Assembly: GCF_002282895.1 (NCBI RefSeq)
Contig: NZ_NRRB01000007.1
Coordinates: forward strand, 62,001 to 126,000
DNA length: 64,000 nucleotides
Direction: 5' to 3'
From: Paraferrimonas haliotis
GTDB lineage: Bacteria; Pseudomonadota; Gammaproteobacteria; Enterobacterales; Shewanellaceae
The notes beneath the pieces were generated by a model. It saw only the letters and a program-made list of their open reading frames with translations. It had not been told where the DNA came from and made no database searches. Below, one piece after another: positions 8,871-17,831 of this stretch. Positions within the stretch are counted from its first letter, which is position 1. Every line of letters starts with the position of its first letter. The position numbers and the translations under genes were made by a program.

Positions 8871-9502
8871 AACAAATCTCCTTGAGTGGCTGAGGTTTCG
8901 GCTTGCTGGCTTAGCGCTAAGTGTTCATTTTCATCAATGTATTTAATGACATCGAACACATAATCAACTTTGCCGGTGGCGACAAAAATCTGCTTGTCAT
9001 CATTGGGTTTGAGCAGATACCCCAGCTCAACTAAGCGCTTAAAAATCAGCTTTAACTGGGCATCGATGCTGGTCGCAGTGGAATTGAATAATGGATATCG
9101 GGCAATTTTAGCCAATGCTTCATTGAAGGCTGGGGTGTCCTCAATAACACCTTGCAGTTCATTCAGTCGGACCAGATCTCCTTCGCTCAGTGGTGCATTA
9201 TGACCCAAGCTTTCTTGGACTAACACCAACCACTCCACCAGCGGCAGCAAGCTTGCCGAAATGTCTTTAAACTGCTGATTCAACGCTCGGCGCTCCGAAC
9301 TGCCGATTTGCTGATAAGCGCAAAATAGCACATCGCCACTGCTACTCGAGGCAAGGGTCCGATTAAACAGGTTCAGCTGAGTCTCTATGTCCCGCTCATT
9401 AGCCGCAACTTGCAGATATTCAAACGACTCCTCGTCACTGGTACGACATATAAACTGCCCCGCTAATAGAGCTTCTAATACTTTGCCTTTGACGCTTTTC
9501 AA
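8867..9502 (-). CDS. MksE/MukE-like subunit of an SMC complex
   Basis: A 211-residue acidic protein encoded between the SMC ATPase and the kleisin-like gene. The opening (KVLEALLAGQFICRTSDEESFEYL) and the following DVLFCAYQQIGSSERRAL region resemble the winged-helix MukE/MksE/JetB (KITE) subunits, which bind the kleisin and tune the ATPase. The start is TTG, overlapping the SMC stop codon as TTGA, with an AAGGAGC ribosome binding site about ten bases upstream; no ATG nearby has a better site. Both overlaps in this operon suggest production in fixed ratio. The family call is moderate: length, position and fold pattern agree, but sequence conservation in this group is low. Confidence 0.62.
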   Translation of the reverse strand: MKSVKGKVLEALLAGQFICRTSDEESFEYLQVAANERDIETQLNLFNRTLASSSSGDVLFCAYQQIGSSERRALNQQFKDISASLLPLVEWLVLVQESLGHNAPLSEGDLVRLNELQGVIEDTPAFNEALAKIARYPLFNSTATSIDAQLKLIFKRLVELGYLLKPNDDKQIFVATGKVDYVFDVIKYIDENEHLALSQQAETSATQGDLL

Positions 9503-12500
9503 TTTAGCGCTCCTTGCTCTTTCAATGCTCGCTTGGCCGCAATTCGTTGGCTGAGCTCACTCACAACAGGCTCCACCGTTTGCAATCGACGCGTTTGCTT
9601 ATCGATAAGATAGCGATTATCAAACAAGTTCAGTACTTCAGATTCGGGGTTCGGGAAGGCACCGACAACGGTGATATTGTTGTTTTTACAAGCGTCGAAT
9701 ATCTTTTTAACGTTGTGATTAGCCAAGGTCCCTATTTCGTCAATGGGCCAATGAATGATCACTTGCGAGTCGCCTCTTAACAATCGAGTAAACGCCAGCA
9801 AGAACTTACATAAAATAAGATACGCCATACCATGACTGGAAGATTCGTTTAACTGCTTATCGGTGCGAATAAGCAGTTGGCTGTTACCCTCGGTCAAATG
9901 AAGCTCTACATCCAGTAATTGGCTAATGCCCGCTTGCGTTACCGCTCGACCTAATATGTCCAACACTCGCTTAATGCAATCGCCGTATTCTTGATCCGGC
10001 AATTGAGACTCGCTATGTAACAACCAATGCTCATGCAGCTTAGAGAATCGCTGCAACTCTGGCCAGAATTCGAGTTCGCTAATGCGTGAGCGGATGTTAA
10101 CTGACGAATCGGAAACGCCCTCTAAGTACAACTCTTGCTCCACCGCTTGAGAAATTCTGCGGCTTTGCTGAGCAATCGCTTTATCAATATTCTGCAGAAC
10201 AGAGTAATACTGACTTAAGGTATTCCCGAGATTTCGACCTTGAGTCCGCAAGGCTTCCCGTTTTTGTGGAATCAACTCATTAATAAGCTGCTCGAGGCGC
10301 GTGACCATAACTTCAATTTTAAGTCGTAACACCCCTAGCTCGTCGGTTTCATAGCAATCGCTGCGGCTGCGTTCCCAAAAATCAGCAAGGCTGGTGCCGG
10401 CTTTTAGACCAATTCGATTGTCAAAATTTCTCAAACTTTGCTCGAGCATATCGGTTAATTGCTGGTGCTCTCGATGCAACTGCTGAGCTTCAGAAATTCG
10501 CTGCGTTACGGTTTGCTTCTCAACATGCGCATCCTGAGCCAAATCCAATTTGCCTAACTTAGCGAGCAATTCATTAATCTGCAGCAAGGTTTCTTGAATG
10601 TGGGATATACGAGATTCCCATTGTGCAATGTTGCTTTTGGCAGTTGTCTGAGCGGCTTTGAATGCGGCCATACCTTGTTGTTGTTCGCTGTCGCATTGAG
10701 CGACTCGTTGTTTTGACTGAGCAAACGCTTGTTGCAACTCAGACTTTTGCTCGACAAAGGTATGTTGATACCAGCGGTTGAACTCAAAAACCGCTTCTCT
10801 GTATTGAATCGTGATATCGATATTTGCTTTAACTTCGGCGATTTGCTGCTTAAGTTCGGATATTGCGTTAGCATCCACATCTTTAGCCGCTAACTCTGCT
10901 TCAAACCACTGACTGATTTTTTTCCGTTGAGATTTGGCATTACTATTGTTCTCTTGATGCTGGCTTTCTAAATTATCAAGTTGAGCCTGAATGTCGCCAC
11001 ACACTTGCTGCCAATGTAACTGCAGGTCTAATTTCTGCTCGCCAAATTCTTGGGTTAATTGCTCTATTCGCTGTTGCTTTTGCTGCTCTACTTTAGACAA
11101 GGTCAGTTTCTGCGCATCAAACAAGGCTTCTGCTTGACGCTTACGCTGACGCAGCGCTTCACTGAGCTCGTGCTGCAGTTGCCGTTGAGCTTCTTGCAAA
11201 CGTTGTCGTTCAGAGGTTTTCATCTGCAACGAGCTGCCAACTTTAGTGACCGCTTGTTGTTGCTGTCGTACCTCATCATTTAACTGTACAAGTGTCTGCT
11301 CCACTTCCTTTTGCGCATTTTCAGCCGCTTGCAGATCTTGGTTGGCAACCTCTAATTGCTGTGCCAGCTCTGCTTCCGAACGGGCAAAGGAGGGCTCCTC
11401 AATGTGCCCTAACTCCAGATGAACCCCGCCAAATGCAGCGACCTGCGGGCTATCACTATCAATCAGTACTGGACTAAGATCTTTGCGCTGCAACAACCTA
11501 GGATCGATGGCTTTTCCAAGTTGCTGTTGCCAACCAGGCGCTTGCTGACGTAAAAACTCCAACAAGGTACCATCACCTGGATACAACAAACTTTGAACCT
11601 GCTGTTGTTTGACGAGCGCTTGCTGGCTCTTATCTCGAGCAAAGTCCAGCTCCCGTTGTTGCAGCTGCTGTTTATCTTTTAATGTGCGCAAATCGGATTC
11701 TGCTTGATCAAACTCTTGTCGCAGTGCGTCCTCGTCAATACCGGCTTGGTCAACATTAGCTTGCATGACCTTGGCCTCGGTTTGCTCACTGGCAGTTGGT
11801 CCGGCAAGGCTGATTCCTGAACGCAGCCGTTCGAGCTCTAACTTGCTATTATGCAGCTGCTCGTCAAATTCTTGGTGGCAGGTTTGTAAGTGCTCACCTT
11901 GCTTGCTTAACAGCTCTTGTTGAGCATCAGCTGCTAACCCTTGTTGTTTGGTTAACTGCTGTTGAAAGCAATTTCGGTCTTTATTTAGCTTGTCCTGTTG
12001 CCGATTTAGCCGTTCGGCAACTTCCGCGACTCTCTGGTTATACGCGGCTTCAATGTCTTGATGCTGTTCGGTCAATAACGAGTAGTTTTGTTGCAAACCC
12101 TCAAGTTCACTCTGCCATTGGCCCAATTTATCTAAGTTCAGCTTATGGGTTTCTATGTCTTGATCTTGCCAATGGTCGTACTCAGCTTCGATTCGGTCCA
12201 GCGCCTTGTCGATGCTATGCTCGTCGGCTTTTGCGTCCGATAGGTTTTGCGACAGCTGGTTACGCTGCTCGTCCCAACTCTGCTCAAGCTGCTTTAATTG
12301 CGTTTTCGCGTCAGTATTTTGAGTCTCAGACTCGGTTTTATCGGTGATAAGCTGTTGTTTGTCTAACTCCAACTGATGGTATAGCTGTGCCAGTCGAGTT
12401 CGAGTTTGTAGGCGCTGCTGATTCTGCTGCTGAACATGAGTAAACTCTTGATTTAACACATCGAAGTCGCGAATGAGCTGGCACTCATTGATCCAACTAT

Positions 12501-13197
12501 CCACTTGATTTCGGCTGAGTGTAGATACCGGAGTCTGCACCCCATCCTCTTCCAAAATAGCGGCAATCATTGCCTTGATGGTTTCCATCTTACCTTCACG
12601 ACTATGGACGGCTCTTATGAGCTTTTCGATGTGTCGCAACGAATGATGGTTTTCGCTTAAACTGAAGGTTCGAGCCTGAGCTAATAAGTGGCGCTTATCA
12701 GAGCTGCGATTAAGGGTGGCGCGATCATTCTGAATAACACCGCGATACTCTTTATTATTGAGTAAGTTAGAACACTCAATTTTATTCGCTCTAAATCGCC
12801 TTACTACCTCGGCTGCTGCGATAGATTGAGCGCTACCAGTGATGTCTTTTTCAACAAAGTCCTCGAGTACAAAAGCACTGTCGACAAATCGATAGGCAAC
12901 GCCATTACCCGATGCTGTAAGCACCGCCATACAGGTTTGCTCTGAACCTCGCTGATATTCATAAATGATAAAACTGGATTCGCGAGGCAAATACCAAGCT
13001 TGAAAGCTGTCTCGTGTGGCTGGCACGACTCGACTTGGAGCTTCACCATAAAACACCGGCAGCAAGCGTTGCAAAGTGGTTTTTCCTGAGGCGTTTGTAC
13101 CACAAATATTGGTGTGACCGTTGACCTTGAGTTCGACCACGCCAGGCAAATGCGTATCGATGAGCAATATCCGTTTAAGACTAAGCATGTTGTCCAT
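9499..13197 (-). CDS. SMC-like coiled-coil ATPase (MukB/MksF type, DUF3584-like)
   Basis: A 1232-residue SMC-type protein. Residues 33-40 are the Walker A loop (GTNASGKT). Two very long Gln/Glu-rich coiled coils (about 240-480 and 620-900) flank a central region near residues 500-600 that would be the hinge. The C-terminal head carries a serine-rich signature-like segment (NESSSHGMAYLILCKF) and a Walker B (VIIHWPIDEIG) followed by a D-loop-like NHN. Length and motif spacing fit the DUF3584 family of condensin-like ATPases rather than classic Smc. It heads a three-gene operon with MksE- and kleisin-like genes, so it should fold or compact DNA, as a chromosomal condensin or as part of plasmid defence. 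The head and operon are clear; the biological role is inference. Confidence 0.78.
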   Translation of the reverse strand: MDNMLSLKRILLIDTHLPGVVELKVNGHTNICGTNASGKTTLQRLLPVFYGEAPSRVVPATRDSFQAWYLPRESSFIIYEYQRGSEQTCMAVLTASGNGVAYRFVDSAFVLEDFVEKDITGSAQSIAAAEVVRRFRANKIECSNLLNNKEYRGVIQNDRATLNRSSDKRHLLAQARTFSLSENHHSLRHIEKLIRAVHSREGKMETIKAMIAAILEEDGVQTPVSTLSRNQVDSWINECQLIRDFDVLNQEFTHVQQQNQQRLQTRTRLAQLYHQLELDKQQLITDKTESETQNTDAKTQLKQLEQSWDEQRNQLSQNLSDAKADEHSIDKALDRIEAEYDHWQDQDIETHKLNLDKLGQWQSELEGLQQNYSLLTEQHQDIEAAYNQRVAEVAERLNRQQDKLNKDRNCFQQQLTKQQGLAADAQQELLSKQGEHLQTCHQEFDEQLHNSKLELERLRSGISLAGPTASEQTEAKVMQANVDQAGIDEDALRQEFDQAESDLRTLKDKQQLQQRELDFARDKSQQALVKQQQVQSLLYPGDGTLLEFLRQQAPGWQQQLGKAIDPRLLQRKDLSPVLIDSDSPQVAAFGGVHLELGHIEEPSFARSEAELAQQLEVANQDLQAAENAQKEVEQTLVQLNDEVRQQQQAVTKVGSSLQMKTSERQRLQEAQRQLQHELSEALRQRKRQAEALFDAQKLTLSKVEQQKQQRIEQLTQEFGEQKLDLQLHWQQVCGDIQAQLDNLESQHQENNSNAKSQRKKISQWFEAELAAKDVDANAISELKQQIAEVKANIDITIQYREAVFEFNRWYQHTFVEQKSELQQAFAQSKQRVAQCDSEQQQGMAAFKAAQTTAKSNIAQWESRISHIQETLLQINELLAKLGKLDLAQDAHVEKQTVTQRISEAQQLHREHQQLTDMLEQSLRNFDNRIGLKAGTSLADFWERSRSDCYETDELGVLRLKIEVMVTRLEQLINELIPQKREALRTQGRNLGNTLSQYYSVLQNIDKAIAQQSRRISQAVEQELYLEGVSDSSVNIRSRISELEFWPELQRFSKLHEHWLLHSESQLPDQEYGDCIKRVLDILGRAVTQAGISQLLDVELHLTEGNSQLLIRTDKQLNESSSHGMAYLILCKFLLAFTRLLRGDSQVIIHWPIDEIGTLANHNVKKIFDACKNNNITVVGAFPNPESEVLNLFDNRYLIDKQTRRLQTVEPVVSELSQRIAAKRALKEQGALN

Positions 13198-13347
13198 TCG
13201 TTATCATATGTTCTTTGTTTATCATACCGCGACCGACTAAATTTACTAGCAACAAGTGTGAGACCTTTGATCTTGGCTTGAGCTATCAAGTATCATCGAA
13301 ACCATGGGTGACGACTGAGCGACCTGCAGTTAACAAAAAGTATAATA

Positions 13348-13758
13348 ATGAACCTCAAATTTCTCTCAATGTTAGTAGTTGCAACCGCACTTATTCACCT
13401 CAGTGGATGTCGAGTGGTGCCTAAGCAAAAAGAATCGCCATTTGAATCCAGTTTTTCCACCAAAATACTGAGTAACGATGCCAAGTTATTTACGTACTCC
13501 ATGTCGCTCATGAAACCCAAAAAAATCGTCAGTCGAACCGATTATTTTCTTTATCACCCTTCGCTCGAGTCCGTTGAAGAGCTGTTAGATACCAAAGTTG
13601 AGCGCATGCTCAGATTCAACCGATACTGTCGCAGTGGCTTTGTTGAAAATGATCGAGTAGTACTAAGTGATTACGCCTCCATTAAAGGCGAATGCAACGA
13701 AGCGGCTAATGAAGAAGATCGGAAGCGCTTTCCAAACATCAACAAACCAAGACGCTAG
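13348..13758 (+). CDS. Small hypothetical lipoprotein
   Basis: A 136-residue protein with a lipoprotein signal: a short positive start, a hydrophobic core, and the lipobox LSGC with Cys21 as the likely lipidated residue. The mature part is basic and has two further cysteines (CRSGF and GECNE) that could pair. I do not recognise a family. It is divergent from the SMC operon, with about 150 bases between the starts, and is followed by yifB after about 90 bases. Nothing ties it functionally to either neighbour. Confidence 0.65.
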   Translation: MNLKFLSMLVVATALIHLSGCRVVPKQKESPFESSFSTKILSNDAKLFTYSMSLMKPKKIVSRTDYFLYHPSLESVEELLDTKVERMLRFNRYCRSGFVENDRVVLSDYASIKGECNEAANEEDRKRFPNINKPRR

Positions 13759-13844
13759 GTAAGTTAACGAAGTTTCGCCCATTTAGGTGATGGTTAAGCG
13801 AGGGTTCGCCCTCTACGCTTAATGTCTTTACCTTGGGGCGCTGC

Positions 13845-15365
13845 ATGTCTCTTGCAACAATTATTACTCGCACGAATCAGGGCCTAGATGCCATCGCCGT
13901 TAAAGTCGAAGTCCATTTAAATAACGGTTTGCCCAGTTTCCACTTGGTAGGCTTACCTCAAACCACGGTGCGCGAGGCTAAAGAGCGGGTTCGTTCGGCA
14001 ATATGCAATTCCGGTTTCAAGTTCCCACAACGACGAATTACGGTCAACTTGGCGCCGGCCGATATTCCCAAACAGGGCGGACGCTTTGATTTAGCCATAG
14101 CCATTGCCATATTGGTTGCATCTGAACAAATCACTGAAATTAAACACAACAATCTAGAATTCATTGGCGAGCTTGCATTAAGCGGCCTGTTACGAGGAAC
14201 ACCACACATTCTTCCCAGTGTTTTGGCGGCCCAATCCAGCAACAGTACCTTAGTGTTACCAGCGGCTAATCGAGGTGACGCCGAGTTAATCGGGTACTCA
14301 AAAGCACTGATGGCGGATAGTTTGCACAGTGTCGCCGAGTTTCTTCGCGGTGAGGCGAACTTGATTAAGCCTTCTCGCCGACAATCTGGAGTTCAGAATG
14401 CATCTAACTACCCAGATTTCAAAGACGTTATTGGGCAGCAAGTTGCTAAGTTCGCTCTGACCGTGGCTGCAGCTGGAGGGCATAACCTACTCATGTGCGG
14501 CTCCCCCGGTACTGGCAAAACCTTGATGGCTCATTGTCTAGCCGGAATATTGCCGCCTTTAGCGCTCCCCCGAGCACAGGAGGTAGCGGCAATTCATTCC
14601 ATCGCCGATTTAGAACGGCAACCGCAGCAACTGTTGCAAGCACCTTTTCGGAGTCCGCACCACAACAGCTCTGCAGCGGCGCTGATTGGCGGAAGCAGTC
14701 CGCCAAAGCCCGGAGAAATATCGCTCGCCCATGGTGGTGTGTTGTTCTTAGATGAGTTGCCAGAGTTTCCACGGCGGGTGTTAGATTGCTTACGAGAGCC
14801 GTTAGAGTCTGGCGAAGTATTGATATCTAGAGCGCGCCACAAAGTAACTTATCCGGCTCAATTCCAACTGATTGCAGCCATGAACCCTAGCCCTTGTGGG
14901 CACACAGGTCAACACAGCCGCACCACCGACGATCAAATTCGCCGATATCTCAATCGACTTTCGGGCCCTTTACTCGATCGTTTTGACATTAGTGTCATGG
15001 TTAACAACCTCCCCAAAGGACAACTACTAGAAGCTCTAAAAGCTAATCAATCCCAAACAAGTAAAGAAATCGCAGAGCAAGTAGCATCTTGTCGCGCTCA
15101 CCAGGTAAATCGCCAAGGTAAACTCAATGCCCAGCTTTCTAATAACGAGTTATTAGATTCGACTCACGTGTCCAATGCGGATTTAAAATTCTTAGAGGCC
15201 ACCATGGACCAATTGCAGTTGTCTCTGCGCGCTTTTCACCGAATTTTGCGAGTAGCCAGAACCATCGCCGATCTGGAGCAACAACCGTCCATAAGCCGTC
15301 AACACATCATACAAGCGTTAAGCTTTCGGGCCATCGATAAATTAATGACAGACCTAATAACGTAA
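13845..15365 (+). CDS. yifB: YifB/ComM-like Mg-chelatase-type AAA+ ATPase
   Basis: A 506-residue AAA+ protein of the YifB/ComM family; ComM is a helicase that promotes branch migration during natural transformation. The N-terminal 170 residues form the Lon-protease-like domain (LPSFHLVGLPQTTVREAKERVRSA). The ATPase core has Walker A (GSPGTGKTLMAH) and Walker B (GGVLFLDELPEF) and an arginine-finger region (LLDRFDI), and a C-terminal Mg-chelatase helical domain follows. I chose the ATG at 13845 because it gives the conserved MSLA start and the family length. A TTG twelve bases upstream is possible but less likely. It is a single-gene unit ended by a terminator. Confidence 0.92.
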   Translation: MSLATIITRTNQGLDAIAVKVEVHLNNGLPSFHLVGLPQTTVREAKERVRSAICNSGFKFPQRRITVNLAPADIPKQGGRFDLAIAIAILVASEQITEIKHNNLEFIGELALSGLLRGTPHILPSVLAAQSSNSTLVLPAANRGDAELIGYSKALMADSLHSVAEFLRGEANLIKPSRRQSGVQNASNYPDFKDVIGQQVAKFALTVAAAGGHNLLMCGSPGTGKTLMAHCLAGILPPLALPRAQEVAAIHSIADLERQPQQLLQAPFRSPHHNSSAAALIGGSSPPKPGEISLAHGGVLFLDELPEFPRRVLDCLREPLESGEVLISRARHKVTYPAQFQLIAAMNPSPCGHTGQHSRTTDDQIRRYLNRLSGPLLDRFDISVMVNNLPKGQLLEALKANQSQTSKEIAEQVASCRAHQVNRQGKLNAQLSNNELLDSTHVSNADLKFLEATMDQLQLSLRAFHRILRVARTIADLEQQPSISRQHIIQALSFRAIDKLMTDLIT

Positions 15366-15393
15366 AAAAGGCAGCGATTTCGCTGCCTTTTTT
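15366..15393. terminator. Bidirectional terminator between yifB and fadL
   Basis: GGCAGCG pairs with CGCTGCC around a four-base loop, with an A-tract before and a T-tract after, between two convergent genes. Confidence 0.88.
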
Positions 15394-15413
15394 CATGAAA
15401 TAAGCTAAATCGC

Positions 15414-16718
15414 TTAGAATCGGTGGTTGTACTGAAGACCAGCAATAACTGCGGTAGTCTTAGTGGTTGCGGAAAGCGTACCTAAACTTCCGCCAGCAAT
15501 TGGCTCAACCACATCGGTTGCTTCGCCGTTAATGTAAGTAATACCGAAGTCTAGGCTTGAGCTGTCGCTAAAGTGATAGCTCGCACCGGCAGAGTACCAC
15601 CAGCGATTTGAATCAGGAATGCTGATAATGCGCTTGTCTTCTGGAATTGGGCTTGAGTCATAAGCAATACCGGCACGCAATACAACTTTTTGGTTCAACT
15701 CATAAGTACCACCAATGGCGTAACGCATGGCGTTATCCCAACCGTACTCGTTTTGATAAACAACGGCACCGTTATCACCAATGAAATCGATGGTTTTGAA
15801 GTCACTCCAACCGGTCCAGTTTACAGAGTAGTGCATTGCAAACTTGTCTGTTAGTTTGTGGTAACCAGCAAACTCTGCCATATCCGGTAGATTCAATTTA
15901 ATTGAATTAACATCAATGGTGATTGGGCCCGCTTGTGGGTGCAGGGTTGAAATTTGTGCATCACCGTCGGCGGTGAAGTCGCTGCCTGTGCGGTACGTCA
16001 ACGCGAAACGGTGGTTTTCGTTCACTTCATAAAGTGCGCCGAAATCGAACGCATAATCCCAACCTTCGCCTTTAAAGTCGACATCAAATGCATATACACC
16101 GTCAATGTCGGTCGGCGCGCTGCGCTTAAATTCGCCTTCACCATAAATCGCATTAACGCCCAAACCTAAGCTCAAACGCTCGGTCAACTTATAAGCAACT
16201 GAGGTATTCAAGTTAATGGTGTAAACACGGGTTTTTCCGCCAGTAAGACCTAGAGGCTTACCTAAACCTGGAAGCTCAACCGCGTTGTGGAAATCTTCAG
16301 AAAACTCAGTAGTGGTACCGAAGTTTGTATTCGCCGCGAAACCAACGGCTAAACGATCATTGATTGGCTGGATGTAATACAGATTAGGAACCGGAGTGGT
16401 TTGAGTTACATCGTTTTGATCAGCAACAGGGACTGCTTGAACTGGCACTGGCGCTTGATAGCTAATGCCCGTGACATCAGTAGTTGGCGCAATCACGTTA
16501 ATACCGCCAGAAATTTCTGCCGATTCGAAACGAGTCATCGCCGCGGGGTTACGAGCAAGTACAGATGCGTTATCAGCGATAGCCGCTTCACCCGCGTTAG
16601 CACGGCCATTACCGGTGGCAGAATGGGTGGTCACTTGGAAGCCTGCCGCAGATGCGGTGAAGGTTGGTGCAGCAATCATAGCTACGCTTAACGCACTTAG
16701 TGCAAATAGTTTTCTCAT
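15414..16718 (-). CDS. fadL: FadL-family outer-membrane long-chain fatty acid transporter
   Basis: A 434-residue outer-membrane beta-barrel of the FadL/TodX family, which takes up long-chain fatty acids or other hydrophobic compounds. Residues 1-24 are a signal peptide ending ASA. The mature N-terminus (AGFQVTTHSATGNGRANAGEAA) forms the barrel hatch, followed by the conserved NPAAMTRF motif, a GGINVIAP strand and a C-terminal aromatic residue (YNHRF). It lies on its own between convergent yifB and a 190-base leader. Shewanella-type genomes carry several FadL paralogues, so fatty acids are the likely but unproven substrate. Confidence 0.88.
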   Translation of the reverse strand: MRKLFALSALSVAMIAAPTFTASAAGFQVTTHSATGNGRANAGEAAIADNASVLARNPAAMTRFESAEISGGINVIAPTTDVTGISYQAPVPVQAVPVADQNDVTQTTPVPNLYYIQPINDRLAVGFAANTNFGTTTEFSEDFHNAVELPGLGKPLGLTGGKTRVYTINLNTSVAYKLTERLSLGLGVNAIYGEGEFKRSAPTDIDGVYAFDVDFKGEGWDYAFDFGALYEVNENHRFALTYRTGSDFTADGDAQISTLHPQAGPITIDVNSIKLNLPDMAEFAGYHKLTDKFAMHYSVNWTGWSDFKTIDFIGDNGAVVYQNEYGWDNAMRYAIGGTYELNQKVVLRAGIAYDSSPIPEDKRIISIPDSNRWWYSAGASYHFSDSSSLDFGITYINGEATDVVEPIAGGSLGTLSATTKTTAVIAGLQYNHRF

Positions 16719-16910
16719 CTTGTTAACGCCTCAAACAAATAAAGGTAGTAATTATTCTGTTGTAGTTTTATTGAGGCGCATACTACTGAGATTTCCTGAC
16801 GGACTGGTACGATGAGCCACTTTTCGGCCAACAATGTATCGAAATAATGAGCAATGTCAACTTTTGGCGATATTTAGCAACATATTTACAACATTTAGTT
16901 GCGTTTTTGC

Positions 16911-17375
16911 TCAATACTTAGGCTTTAACACGACGTATCGCCCGATGAATTTTGCTGCTGAAGCATCCTTCGACAGCAAATTCACTTCAATGGTCAGTTC
17001 GAGTTTGCTTGGCAGTGGGGTGGAAATTGAAGAGAGCCCAGACGCTTTTACTGATGCAGCAGCCAGCGGTTTGGCGTCAGTAACTGGGCGTAAATATCGA
17101 ATGTCTCCGTGAGCGAGAACAATATCGCCCTGCAGGTGCTGTTGCTTTAACTGCATCCACACCAACCCCCACCCTGTTAGCGTACATTGCGTATAAATAC
17201 TGCCCGCAAACATGGTTTGGTGGAGATTCAGATTATTTGGGGCTAACTCAGCCTCGGTCGTTAAGCAGCTACCATCAAAGTTAAGAGTTCTCAGCCCCAT
17301 AAAGCGGGACATAGGTATGGTATCGTGCCAAGTTGTTTGCAAACTTTGCAGCCATTGTTGGTAATCGTTTTGCAT
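16911..17375 (-). CDS. YiiD C-terminal-type hotdog thioesterase
   Basis: A 154-residue protein matching the putative thioesterase domain found at the C-terminus of E. coli YiiD. It has a hotdog-fold pattern with a central helix (NLNLHQTMFAGSIYTQCTLTGWGLV) packed against strands, including DIVLAHGDIRYLRPV. The natural substrate, probably an acyl-CoA, is unknown. It is the last gene of the yihY-dtd-thioesterase operon, starting about 18 bases after dtd, a pairing I recall from related genomes. Confidence 0.78.
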   Translation of the reverse strand: MQNDYQQWLQSLQTTWHDTIPMSRFMGLRTLNFDGSCLTTEAELAPNNLNLHQTMFAGSIYTQCTLTGWGLVWMQLKQQHLQGDIVLAHGDIRYLRPVTDAKPLAAASVKASGLSSISTPLPSKLELTIEVNLLSKDASAAKFIGRYVVLKPKY

Positions 17376-17393
17376 CGCTCTTAGCCGTAGGTT

Positions 17394-17831
17394 TTATGCT
17401 GTGAGTTGAAAAGTAACTGGCCCATCGTTTACCAGCGAAACTTTCATATCAGCCCCAAACTCGCCTGTGGCCACCTCGACCCCTTGCAATCGACAAAGCT
17501 CAACAAAATCTTGATAAGCCTGCATAGCTTGCTCCGGTTGCGCCGCTGACGAAAAGCTAGGGCGGAGCCCTTTGCGTGTATCGGCTGCCAACGTAAATTG
17601 CGAGACCACGAGTAGCTTGCCTGAAATTTGCTGCAGGTTGAGATTCATTTTGCCAGCATCATCTTCAAAAATTCGATAGTGCAGCACTTTATGGACTAAC
17701 TTAGTCAAATTAGTCTGGTCGTCGTGCTTCTCTACACCTAGCAACACTAACAGCCCTTTATCGATTTCACCGATAACTTGCCCATCAACCATAACGGAGG
17801 CTTCTGATACCCGTTGGATTAACGCTATCAT
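17394..17831 (-). CDS. dtd: D-aminoacyl-tRNA deacylase
   Basis: A 145-residue homodimeric enzyme that hydrolyses D-aminoacyl-tRNA, keeping D-amino acids out of translation. It has the full family length, the N-terminal [13 protein letters not shown] strand, the catalytic [17 protein letters not shown] segment near residues 75-93, and the cross-subunit Gly-cisPro motif in NDGPVTF near the C-terminus. Its ATG overlaps the yihY stop codon as ATGA, so the two are translationally coupled. Confidence 0.95.
   Translation of the reverse strand: MIALIQRVSEASVMVDGQVIGEIDKGLLVLLGVEKHDDQTNLTKLVHKVLHYRIFEDDAGKMNLNLQQISGKLLVVSQFTLAADTRKGLRPSFSSAAQPEQAMQAYQDFVELCRLQGVEVATGEFGADMKVSLVNDGPVTFQLTA

Noticed and set aside
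12804..13289. 161-codon minus-strand frame overlapping the 5' end of the SMC gene
   Set aside because: It lies in another frame over the conserved Walker A region of the SMC ATPase; the ATPase frame is clearly the coding one.
16804..16816. FadR-like site upstream of fadL
   Set aside because: CTGGTACGATGAG matches about 9 of 12 bases but the second arm is poor; not enough to call although FadR control of fadL would make sense.
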